Assembly: GCA_903813345.2 (NCBI GenBank)
Contig: CAIIXF020000006.1
Span: forward strand, 17,300,348-17,364,347
Length of the DNA stretch: 64,000 nucleotides
Direction: 5' to 3'
DNA from: Owenia fusiformis
Lineage: Eukaryota > Annelida > Polychaeta > Sabellida > Oweniidae
Shown: piece by piece, positions 1-10,431 of the stretch
How positions within the stretch are numbered: the first letter of the stretch is position 1
Layout of the letters: every line of letters starts with the position of its first letter
The notes under the pieces: generated by a model
What the model was told of the DNA's origin: nothing
Seen by the model: the letters and a program-made list of their open reading frames with translations, nothing else
Database searches by the model: none
Made by a program: the position numbers and the translations under genes

Positions 1-660
1 ATATTGAGGTAAACAATGAAAAATATTGATGGGAAATTATGAAAAAGTAAAAAATGATGAGGCAGCATTATTAGGCAGCAAGGCAGATGTTCTCCAACAT
101 TTAGATGATGTTACATTTGGTATTACATTTGGTTACTATTTTGTGTAGATATTATTCTTACATTATCATAATATCTTCTATGTTGTATAAATTAACTGTA
201 TTGTAAATATTAAATGTTTGTTGCTCCGATTGATTTTCAGGAATAAAAGAAACAATAACAATATAAAAGGTAAAAATTATAGAGTGAATTTTATGAATCA
301 AAAATGTGAAAACTAATAAAGTTAACAATAAAACAAATAGTATGTTGTAAAACTATTGATGTGAAACAACAAAGCAGTAAATAAGAATAAAGTAGAAAAA
401 CAACAAAGTGGCAAAAATATTGAGGTAAAATAGTGCTAATAATGTACAAAAAATATTGAGGTGAAACAATGAAGTTGTAAAAATAAAAAAGTGGTAAAAA
501 CAATAAAGTGCGTAACATATTGAGGCAAAATAATGATGTACAAAAAATATTGAAGGGAAAAGATAAAGTGGTAAAAATAATCAAATGGAAAACAATGATG
601 TGGTAAAATATTAAGGTAACATTATGGAGTAAAAAAACGTTGAGGTGAAACAATAAAAAT
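1..660. repeat. Degenerate AT-rich minisatellite-like tract
   Basis: The words TTGAGGTGAAACAA, GTGGTAAAAA and AAAATATTGAGG recur many times with irregular spacing. Similar words return at about 890-980 and 1180-1400, so this looks like one decayed tandem array interrupted by insertions. I see no coding signal here; the long open frame on the minus strand follows from the A-rich composition. Confidence 0.6.
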
Positions 661-662
661 AT

Positions 663-880
663 ATCAGTGATCTCCCCAGCATTAAAGCAAGTGGGCGCAG
701 CACCCACCTGAGATTTTGAAAATAGGTTTGCACCCACCTGAAAATCCATTTGCAGTATTTTGCACCCACTTGAAAATGAGAAAAATCATGAAAAATTGGC
801 ATATTTTGACCAATTTTGATCTGAATTGTGAAAATGAGAATTTTGCACCCACCTGAGACAAAATTCTGGGGAGATCAGTG
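663..880. mobile_element. Fold-back (MITE-like) element with internal repeats
   Basis: The left end reads CAGTGATCTCCCCAG and the right end, reverse-complemented, reads CACTGATCTCCCCAG, which makes a near-perfect terminal inverted repeat. The interior carries several copies of GCACCCACCTGA or a one-base variant (about 700, 730, 762 and 845). The first three are spaced about 30 bp apart. No protein is encoded. It sits inside the decayed array that starts the window. I cannot assign a superfamily. Confidence 0.55.
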
Positions 881-1608
881 TATATGGTGAAATTATGTTG
901 TAAAATTACTGAGGTGAAACAAAGAAGTGGTAAAAATAATGAGGTAAAATAATTATGTAAAAAAATATTGAAGTTATAGTTATAGTTATAGTTTATTTCA
1001 TAATATAACAATGTAAAGTACAAAACGTGTGCACTCGACACCCTTAGTAATTGGGCGTATCAGTGCTTATTTCAAAATGTGTTGCAGAGCAACCAAAATT
1101 ACATATAATATAACATGTAACAATACAGATACAATTAATAGATACAATACAGAAACTTTGAAGTCTTGAGAGAAATAATTAAATAAACAAAATGTGAAGT
1201 GAAACTATAAAGTATTGAAAACAATGATGTGGTAAAATTTTATGGTAACATTATGGAGTAAAAAAACATTGAGGTGAAACAATAAAAAATATTAAGGTGA
1301 CATTATAGAGGTGAAACAACAGAGTCATAAAAACTAATTTAACTCACTTTAATTGGTAAAAATACAAAGGTGAACAAAAGAGATTCTATAAAACATTAAA
1401 TGCAGATATGAAAATAGCCAGTATGAAGTATTTCAAATCTAAAAAGGTGTACATCACATAGTAATTCTATCAGTGAGAGATAACAAGGTATGACAAGGTA
1501 TATGGTATGGTAAATGATTCAAGACATTTTTGACCATGAGTTCTGACCATAAATACACTACACGTATTTTTCATTATAATATTTATGTTTTCTTTGAAAT
1601 AAAGTAAT

Positions 1609-1980
1609 CAGGGGCCCGTTTTTGTACCGTTCGTAGTAACGAATATTGGTAAGTTGATTGTTTAATTTGTGAATTTCAAAAATATGAATGACGGCATGGC
1701 TGCTTTTGTTCATAGATTTTATAGCACCTCTAACCCTTTCATAACTTTGTGAACGGCTTCTTACTTATTCATTTATATTGTGATTTGGGACGTTTGGTCA
1801 TTCTCATTAGAGAACACAAAAGGGAACAGAAATCTAAACAATCAAAACAATTGAAAGAGCTTGAATGACTTAGATTTATGAATTTGTTACTCATTCGTAA
1901 CTTTTTAAACATTAATTTTACAAATTGCAAATGTCCTTCCTTACCCTGTACCTACGAACAGTACAAAAGTGGGCTCCAGG
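1609..1980. mobile_element. Non-autonomous element with about 30-bp inverted ends
   Basis: The left end CAGGGGCCCGTTTTTGTAC and the inverted right end CTGGAGCCCACTTTTGTAC pair closely, and the similarity continues into GTTCGTAG on both sides. The interior is AT-rich and non-coding. The target duplication is unclear (perhaps TAAT). This is most likely a MITE of about 370 bp. The open frame on the plus strand inside it is incidental. Confidence 0.55.
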
Positions 1981-2049
1981 ATAATAAAAATATAAATCCA
2001 ACTCTTTACAAAAATCAAATTAACTTTAAATTAACTTTATTAATCACAT

Positions 2050-2080
2050 CATGGGCTTTTAAGAGACTTGAAAGCCCATG
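2050..2080. repeat. Short palindrome CATGGGCTTTYAA/TTGAAAGCCCATG, copy 1
   Basis: This is a hairpin-forming inverted repeat of about 13 bp per arm with a short loop. Copies of the same palindrome occur at 37777-37807 and 38538-38569. No gene lies here. Confidence 0.6.
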
Positions 2081-2699
2081 ATCACATAGAACGAAGACTC
2101 TTTTGGATCATTATATGGTACAGAGAATTTGACAAATTGGCAAGGGCATGTTTGGTGAATTTTTGATCAATGCAGTACCATTTTCAATATATATCAATGA
2201 TGCATCGCTACAAACGGAAAAAGGAACTACTACTGGTGGATGGCTTCATAGGAAAATTAAGTGATCATCCTACTGTCCTTCACTGCATCATCAGCAGGTG
2301 TCTCAGATCGTCACATTTCACCTATTAGGCTGTATGCACAATCTGAGTAGGGCAGCAATGGTTTGGTCTTATACATCACTCACTGAAGGACACCACTTGT
2401 CATTCCTCTAATATAGGAGATACAGTTTCTCACACAACATGCAGCTATAATCAGTAAGACTCTGTATGTACATGTACAAGCAATCTACCCTACCACGCGA
2501 CCACATTTAAATGGGGTACAGGCTAAAGAGCTTTTGTGGTAATAATACAGTGCAAACTGTTTGATGAATCTATTAAATATATAGCAGAATACTTGGAAGA
2601 TATGTAAAATCTAGTTTACTCTCAGAAATATGGAAATAAACAAACATCCTCCATTTGCAACTTCACTTTAGCCTGTATCCTTTTAAACATGATCATGTG

Positions 2700-3180
2700 G
2701 TAGGGTCAGATATCAATATGTTCCCATATCAATCCGTCAAATTTCAAGTGTGTTCCCATACCAACCAAAATAACGCCTTAAAGCCATACCAAATGTCCAA
2801 AAGTATGACCAATGCCATACCAAATATCCAGATATAAGACCAATGCCATACTAATGTCTAAATATAGGACCAATGCCATACCAAATGTCAAAAGTAGAAA
2901 AAAGCTAATATTCAAACAGAAGAAGGCCCTGAGAAGAAGGCAGATCTATGAGGGGATAACAATCCAAAACAACCTCAAATTAAGGATATGCGTAACTACT
3001 AGACCAATACCATACCATAAGTGTGAGGTAACATATTTTCCATGACCATACTCATACCAGAAAGTAGAAAAATCTGACCATTACCATACCTCAAAAGTCA
3101 TAATTTGGGAGGTATTCTCATACCAGATCCTAAAATTTGGGTCCATTGCCATATACCAAATGTAAAAAAAGGTAACCCAT
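2700..3180. repeat. Tandem repeat of a roughly 30-bp unit (CCAATGCCATACCAAATGTC)
   Basis: Units built on GACCAATGCCATACCAAATG and TTCCCATACCAA recur through this stretch with many changes. The first part, TATCAATATGTTCCCATA onward, is repeated in the same orientation at 57920-58022, so this is a dispersed repeat with an internal tandem array. The short open frames here are incidental. Confidence 0.65.
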
Positions 3181-4836
3181 GTGCTCCGAGGATCCGAGAA
3201 CCCCAGGATTTATACCTTCTCCCTCACCATTTAGGAGCCATTATCAGAATCCAAGACTACAATATTTGTTGAATAATAATTTGAAATTGATGACAAATAG
3301 AAGTCATAACATCAAAAACGGTCTTGGATATTATATCTAGTACATGTATTCAAAAAAGACAGTCTCAAATGATGTGGAAGTTATTCATGAATGTATTTTA
3401 GCAGTTAAAACTTTATTTTATCATGAAGATTTTAAAAAGTCTGGAAATAGTGATTTTGGTTCCTGAAAGTTTATCACCAAACATGCCTTTGTATAATTTC
3501 ACTTAGACAATTTAACAATCAGCATCCAACTCATATACACCCTATGCAGACTATCTTAAATGTTTTCGATTCTTTGAAAATTTACACAGAAAGTTTATCA
3601 CTTTCAAAATGCAAAAATAATTAAAATGAATAGGTCATCTCGATAACCAATACTGAATAAAGTCTATAAACGGTGTATTAAGGCTGCAATTTTACATTCT
3701 TTGCTATGGAGAAAGGATGAATGCTTAGAGCATCACTAAAGAATGAAGTACAAAACTAGAGAAAAAATTCCATTTTTTAGGTATCATCTTCAAATTGGTG
3801 AATATAATTCAGTACCCAACATGCCTTAGTTTATCAAATATCACAAATTCAAATTCAAAAATGACCATTATACACGTCTTTAATACATTCTAAAAGTTCA
3901 AAGCATTTTCAGATTTTCCAGTTTCTAATTAAACGTCTATACATACACAAAATATGTTGCAATCTGTTCATTTGACCCATGACGCCATTATTATCAGTGA
4001 TGAACACAATGGATACACAATCAAGTAACAGATATTCAAGAACTTTCACAAATGATTGACTACGGACCGACAAGCCAATGACATAATAATTCCATGTACA
4101 AACTGGATTTGTTGACATGAACAATTAATTGTAATTTTAATAAGGTAAAATCATAGATTTCTAAAAACGGTGGAAGATTTGGCAATTTTCTAGGGTTTTC
4201 CATTAGTAGAGTGAAATCTGGAAATGCAGTTTTTTTTTAGATTTTTCCTTGGGAAATAATCATGGTACACATTTTCTACAAGATGTTACTTAATTTTGTT
4301 TATGCTTTGTTCAACCCATGGATTTTGGTAATGAAGTTAAAATCAAATCACTTGAGATGACTTTCGCTCACCTAAACAACCAACTTGTGATGTGTCTAGT
4401 TCGATGAAAGCTTTGGTCCAATCGGTCTCTATTATGCTGGATGGTTTGGAAACATGGATGAAAATTCTAACAATTAACAGTTTGACTGAAAACCCATTGC
4501 TTGACAAGTGAAAAGGTGAATGTTTTTAACTATTGTTTAAATATATTATACATATTTGACTATTTGTATGTGGCAACTAATTAAACTACATGTATATATA
4601 AACTTTTTCTGTATAGTCATGTTATATATAGCATACTCGCCCCTCTGAATGTATACAAATGTTAACCCACTGGTTACTAATGAACCCAAATATTGATTGT
4701 TTTTTATTTGAATGATCAACAATGTTGATTATTTACAGCCTTTGAAAAAGAAACATTGCATGGGTTCATAGGGGTTGTTACTAGAATGTGTAATCAAATA
4801 CCACAAGTGTTGCCATGTCAATGTCATCATTTTCAG
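3181..4836. other. No gene recognised
   Basis: AT-rich DNA with no coding exon that I can support on either strand. At least one upstream exon of the death-domain gene that follows must exist, because its first recognised exon enters in phase 1. I could not pick that exon out here. Confidence 0.5.
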
Positions 4837-7800
4837 CTTTTGATAAAGTTGCAGTTGAGGAAAGCAGAGCTGAAGTGATCAAAGATGAGCAAGGAGTGAT
4901 GTATGAGAATAAGAGGGTAAGAAAAAGGAACACAAAATATCAATAACAACAGAGGTCACTGACTAAAGTTATGCATGATGTGTTGTACATATCAAGAGCA
5001 CTTCCATGTTCTGTAAGTACTCAGTACAGAGTAAGTTGTAGAAAGTATCAGATGGAGTTTGGGAGCACAATTACCTATGTTTAAAATCAAATGAGAAACA
5101 AGATTACGTAAACCCATATTTGCAAGAATGAAATTATTCACTTATATAGCATATGAACTGTGAAAAATAAACATTAAATTTATCTTTTTCTTGTAATTTT
5201 ATTTTGAATCCCCACACAGCATGCCAAAATTAAAGTAATAAAAATGAGCAATTTAAATTTCAGTCAATTGAGAAAAGAAAAAGAAATAAAAGAAAAAGAA
5301 AAATTGATATTGGGAAGAAAAGACAAGATGGTGAAACGAATAAGAGATACAAATGTGATACAGAAGAAAAGGCAGAAGAACCCTGGAAACTCCTAGAAGA
5401 AATAAAACTTGAGGACATGGAAATAAAAAACGGTAATTCAAGTCACTATAATTTGTTTAGCGAGATCAAATTGTTTATAAATCAGAAATTCCAAGGTATG
5501 GAGGGGTATAATATCACAAGAAGGCCCACCACAGCCTGAAAGGTACTGTGACCCAAAATAGAACAATATACAAATATTTTATATACCTTTGCATCTCATC
5601 ACCAGTTATCTAATTTGATTTCATGAAATATATTATGACTGCTCATGCTCAGTGTTCGCAGTGATCAAAAAGTGACGAAATGTTGACACCGCTACGAGAG
5701 TTGATCACGATCGCACTGTATGAAATTATGCCTTCAGATGCAGTTTATCTATCTAATAATAATGTAACCACTAAACATCCATGGAGAAAGCTGGAGTCAT
5801 TTATTTGGAGAATGTGCATGGCTGTACTTATACGTCCCCGCGATTGTAAAAGTCAAATTCTTTTAATGTACTTTCCAGTTTGGTATTTATAAAATGTACG
5901 ATTTGACATCTGATTTTTTATAGTCATATTTTCACCTTGGGACAACTTATTTCATTTATAAATGAATATAAATCGAAAGCACATATTCAAAAACTAGGAA
6001 CTCTAAATCGCATTTGTATCATTTTAGATTTTTAAAATACTGCCTTAATTCTGAAATACGACTGTGTAAACACAAATGCTGGATTTCCTGCGAGCGTCGT
6101 TGACGTCTTTCGTCTTGAGAAAAGCATTGCCGAATGTGTAATGTTTATGCACCCACTGCTCAGTACACTTAGATCATAGAATTAATAAATAAAAAACCTC
6201 CAAATCTTCATTTCAATCTGATCATGAATCTGAAAACTATTCAAAAATCCATTTAATGATTTAAGTTATTGAATTGTCTTAAGTTTACGCTATACACTGC
6301 ACTAACGGTTCAGTCGTCAAAGGTTGATTTCTGAGGGCAAGCGCAGTTCATTCCTCAATATTTAGACATGATAAAACATAATTTACAATAAAAGTATGGA
6401 TGTGAAATAAATTTTTGAAATACTAACCTTCATACTGATTACTGTCATGAAATTATTTTCGAAATCCATCCAGAAACAGTGGTGTAAAACGACGTCTCCC
6501 GCGACCAACCTTAACATGTCTGTTTGACGCAACAACTTTGCAATCGCAATGGTTTCAAGGTTATTTACAGAAAGATGATGGAAAAAGTTGACACCATAGC
6601 AACTTAAAATTTAAATAAACATTCAGTAGAGTCCCCATAGTATCACCATTGAAAAAATCAGAAAATTCTGATAATTTTAAGTATTTCTATTCTGCTCTCC
6701 AAGAAAATGTGTTGTACAAAAAATATAGATCAAAATAACGTCACTATTTGATCACTGTGTTTTTGTACTATTAAATTTAAAATGTGTATTTAAACATAGT
6801 TTCAGACAAAAAATAAAAAAATATCTCCTCATGTCCTCAAAAAAGCGGTAGATCTGCTATTTGGAAAAATCATAAAATTATTAATATTCATTCCTCTTAT
6901 CGAGATAAATGCGTGTGTCGAGAATATACAGGGTGATGATGTATAAATGTAGAACTGATGCTGCTCTACAAATCATATCTTCAGTTTTGCATTTCAGACA
7001 AGACTTTGCTTACAAGTGCTACAAAACAGAAAGACAAGACATCTGAAGAAAGAAATGACTACATTGATCAGCAAAGAAGTAAGTCACATGTGCCATCTCC
7101 AAAATACAAAGTTTTTTTCCAAATAAAGACGTTCATGTATATATTGGTTTTAGAGTCTGCACAATATAATCTAAATAGGATTATAAGTTTAGAAGTAACA
7201 AATTTTAATGATAGTCCAGGAAAATCAGAGTACATACATGTAATGGGTAACAGAGGTGAAAGTTCCATCAATCAGACTGACCACTCTTCAAGTAATAGAC
7301 CTGAGGAGTCTTATCTAATCTAATTTTATAAGATATCTAAAAAGAGTGGCCATTTTATGATATATTTAAAACAGATGATCAAAATTTGATCAACATTGTT
7401 TTGACTTTAAGTGGTTTTATATTTTTTAGATATTTTCCTGTATAAAATTGGTTCACAGTTAGCGAACAAAGATTATGCTGTTGGACTCCTCCTGGGCCTG
7501 AGTGATGCTGATATTGTCAACATTAAAAGAAGTGAGCCACTAAATGCTGCACATTGGGGATATCAGATATTATTACAGTGGTGGCAGAGACATCCAAACA
7601 GAATGCATGTGCTGATTATGATTCTTAGAGTTGTAGGCAGAACGGATCTTGCAGAAGCTGTCAATAGATTTATTGGGTGAGTTTAGGTGAACTACATGAT
7701 AGTTTACCTCTTCAATATGTTTTAAATGTATCTGTAATGCTGTTTTGTTAAATGGGGTACTTTATTCGTTAATAGTTACTGGAAAGCAGGACAATTCATC

Positions 7801-8065
7801 ATGAATTAATTTTTTGGTATTTGAACGCTTCACTGAGAATTTGGGGTGAAACAAATAGTTAAATACTCAGGAGCAGAAAGGTTCAATGTAATATCTTAAT
7901 AGCAAAAATGATATTTGTACTATCCCTATAAATATTGACCATGAAAAACCTTTCATCACTGCTTTATTTTTAGCAGCACAGTACTAAGAAGAGTAGTAGG
8001 AAAGGATATTTTTTATTTTCACATATTTTTGATACTTGTCTATTTTCAGATTGGAAACTCCATGA
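4837..8065 (+). CDS. Death-domain protein, C-terminal exons (5' end not identified)
   Basis: Five exons with matching phases were read: 4837-4916, 5264-5432, 6998-7078, 7430-7676 and 8050-8065 (stop TGA 8063-8065). The second exon encodes a Lys/Arg-rich stretch that looks like a nuclear localisation signal. The fourth encodes about 80 residues with the helical pattern of a death domain: KIGSQL, LGLSDADIVNI, then HWGYQILLQWWQRHPN, then LRVVGRTDLAEAV. The protein ends just after the domain with FIGLETP. Death domains bind each other in apoptosis and NF-kB signalling. They also occur at the C-terminus of THOC1, whose position and basic upstream segment are comparable, but the similarity is not strong enough to name the gene. 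The start codon and first exons are missing from my reading. A possible ATTAAA poly(A) signal lies near 8342. Confidence 0.72.
5659..6757. mobile_element. Candidate 1.1-kb element with 19-bp inverted ends
   Basis: CAGTGATCAAAAAGTGACG at 5659-5677 is matched, with one change, by the reverse complement of 6739-6757. The CAGTG start is the type seen in hAT elements. The 8-bp flanks (AGTGTTCG and TGTTTTTG) match only in part, so the target duplication is not proven. It lies in the intron between the second and third recognised exons of the death-domain gene and has no recognisable transposase. Confidence 0.4.
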
Positions 8066-8526
8066 GACAACACAACCTGCCAGTGAATAACACCTAAGTC
8101 AACTTAGTGAATGTATAAACATAATGGCTCGTGGAATTGAAATTATAATTGAACTAACAGCAAATCTTTACTCAAAACTTGGTGTTTAAAAAGATTACGT
8201 TGGTATATTTAATACAAGACTGATGGCGCAATCTGGAAAATTATCACTGACTGTCAGTGTGGTACCTTAGTAGTATGATGTGAATAAGCAAAGTTGTATA
8301 CGTTATTGTATTATATATAAGTTTTGTTGACATCTTGTATCATTAAATGATTACATTATTATGTTGGTAGTGACTAGACATTGGAACTATTCATATGTAC
8401 ATACTAAGACTATTAGATTCCCTTAAGTAATGTTATCCTTGTACAATCAGAAATACAGAAAACTTATGGTACTATTTATGATGCAAATATCAATCAATAC
8501 ATTTCATAAAAACAAACTATACTGAC
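8066..8526. other. Convergent gene ends, no further feature
   Basis: This stretch should hold the 3' untranslated region of the plus-strand death-domain gene. It is followed by intron of the minus-strand gene whose exons begin at 8527. No coding exon is visible. Confidence 0.5.
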
Positions 8527-9268
8527 CTCTTTTAGCAACTGTTGTTTTTGTTGTGGGTACTACTCGACTTGTGGCTGCACGAGCAGTTGGAGCACGAGTT
8601 GTAGCAGGGGGTGCTTTACTGACAGCTGACCTAGTCACTGAAGCACGACTTACAGCTATTCCTCGGCTAACAGGTGGCACCACTTTCTTTCCAAGTTTTG
8701 ACGAAACAATTGAACGTCTTTTATTTGGGGCTTTAGCTTGGGCTTTCATGATTTCAACTTTTGCCTTCTTCGCAGCTGGAGCCTAGACATTAAACACATT
8801 TCAGAATTAGAAGATATGAAATAAGTCTTGGAACATTTGACTATTCCCACCTTCTCACATACACAAGTATACAAGTAATAAGTAGGAAAATAGATAATGG
8901 GACAAGAAGGAAAAACTAGATGCAAGACCAATTTCAACTGTTGTAATTTCAAATAACATATATGTATGCAAGTAATTTAGTAAATTTACTAACAAAAATT
9001 GATAGAGTTTGATCAACAAAAATGTCTTAATCTTTATTGATTACATCCCATAAAATATACATGTACAATGTTAATAAGAAGAATAGAGACCGTATGATAA
9101 TATTTACTACAAAGTCTACTACAAAACAAATAGTTGTATTGCATACCTTTGGCACTGCAGGGGCATCATCTGCTGGGCTGATTGGTCGTTTGGTGGCCAA
9201 CATTGTAGGGGGCTTCAACTTGCTTGGGGGTCTAAGTTTACTTGGCTGGGGGAGTCTGGACCCATTTA
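8527..9268 (-). CDS. Two exons of a basic Pro/Thr/Ala-rich protein, kinesin-14 tail-like
   Basis: Minus-strand exons 9268-9147 (phase 1 in, 40 codons, donor gtatgc) and 8782-8527 (phase 0 in, 85 codons, donor gtcagt) are joined in frame. The peptides are low-complexity and strongly basic: SRLPQPSKLRPPSKLKPP, then KRPISPADDAP, then APAAKKAKVEIMKAQAK and repeated TTRAP/TARAAT words. This composition and the SRLPQPSKL-type motif resemble the microtubule-binding N-terminal tail of the minus-end kinesin KIFC1/HSET. Other microtubule-associated tails look alike. I found no coiled-coil or motor exon further along the minus strand within the window, so the gene is either incomplete here, broken, or something else. 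No start codon was found. Confidence 0.45.
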
Positions 9269-9715
9269 CTGTATTAAGGGGTAGCCTACTCTATAATCGA
9301 AAAAATTGAAATGTACTCTCTGACACTCAGAGAGTTTGAATATTAAATTGACATTCTTCTATAATTTCATGTGAGAATTGAAGAATTCATGTGGAAAAAA
9401 ACTGAGAAAAACAATTGGAAAATGCTTAAATTACAAGAGTGTCATGTGAAAAACATGGCTGTTGGAATTTTGTAAATATTTTCTTTTCTAGGTTTGACAT
9501 GTTTATAACAAGGAATGGCTATACTGTTGAGCATAGAGATATGAAGTCAGACACAGACATGGGGGACGACGTCTCGTTGTCTCCCTGAATATATACATTG
9601 GTGGCAGATATGGGATGCCTGAGCGTATGTTTATATTCCTGGTGACAACGGAGCGCAAACCTTCAAGGGGGATGGATAGCAAGTTGCTACAACAGCTCAG
9701 CTAGTATGGCGGCTT

Positions 9716-9790
9716 TAAAGCCCTTTGGCTCAGTGGAAGAGCATTAGGCTTTGAACCTGAAGTTCCTGGGTTTGATAATGACAAGGAGCA
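9716..9790 (+). repeat. tRNA-derived SINE head or tRNA-Gln-like pseudogene
   Basis: TGGCTCAGTGG matches a pol III box A. About 40 bp later GGGTTTGATAATG is a degraded box B. A five-pair anticodon stem TTAGG/CCTGA encloses the loop CTTTGAA, which would give anticodon TTG (Gln). The acceptor stem does not close well, so this is more likely a SINE head or pseudogene than a working tRNA. Confidence 0.5.
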
Positions 9791-10243
9791 CTGCATTTAC
9801 ATTTAGCACATTACTCTCTTTCATATAGGGCTATCACTCAGGCGTGTTTATACGTGACTATCACTATGCTCGGCAGTTGGTCAATCCCAGTATGTAATTC
9901 CCAGAGGATGAGGTGCCCTTAGTCTTTGCAACTCCAAGTCTTTGTTTTCAGGAAATCTTAGACATATAAATAAAGGCCTATAGAATCTTTGAACGTAGCT
10001 TAGGCTAGATCTATTTTTGAACGTTTATAATTTTGAATTTTGTGATCATTTTTATGATTTTGAAACATGTTGGGGGCCTTTTCTTCGATAAACTAGGAAA
10101 CTAACCTGAGATTCCATGATGAGTGATTACTCCTTGTTTATCCAAAGGTATTCCAGGTCAAATTCCAATCTGTTGATCGTAATATTTTGTTAAAACTTGG
10201 AAAATTGGAAATAATTTCAAAAATATTTTGTTCAAATTTTGTG

Positions 10244-10408
10244 TTCAAATATGGCGGATTGTTAGGCTCTTTTTGATTGGTTAAATTTTGATTCCATGAT
10301 TTGTAATCCGAACTCTGATTGGTTTATTATTTGTTGACGTTCCACAGTCCTGCAATGGCGCTGCCCATATCCATGCTCGCCACGAATGTTTTTTCTTTAA
10401 TTTTGTAA
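10244..10408 (+). promoter_or_regulatory. Probable GNPTAB promoter region and upstream ORF
   Basis: The segment before the GNPTAB start codon holds ATATGGCGGATT (a YY1-like site near 10252), two inverted CCAAT boxes (TGATTGG near 10276 and 10316) and a TGACG half-CRE near 10335. There is no TATA box at a clear position. A short upstream ORF of 17 codons starts at 10355 (ATGGCGCTGCC) and stops at 10408, so it could lower translation of the main frame. The transcription start is not visible from sequence. Confidence 0.4.
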
Positions 10409-10431
10409 TTACTTCTACCAGAGCCTCCAAG

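Noticed and set aside
291-1041. Overlapping long minus-strand frames rich in Phe, Leu and Tyr
   Set aside because: They are translations of the A-rich degenerate repeat and a fold-back element, without any domain.
8553-8786. Plus-strand Ala/Thr-rich frame over the kinesin-tail-like exon
   Set aside because: The minus strand has proper acceptor and donor sites and matching phases; the plus frame is its shadow.
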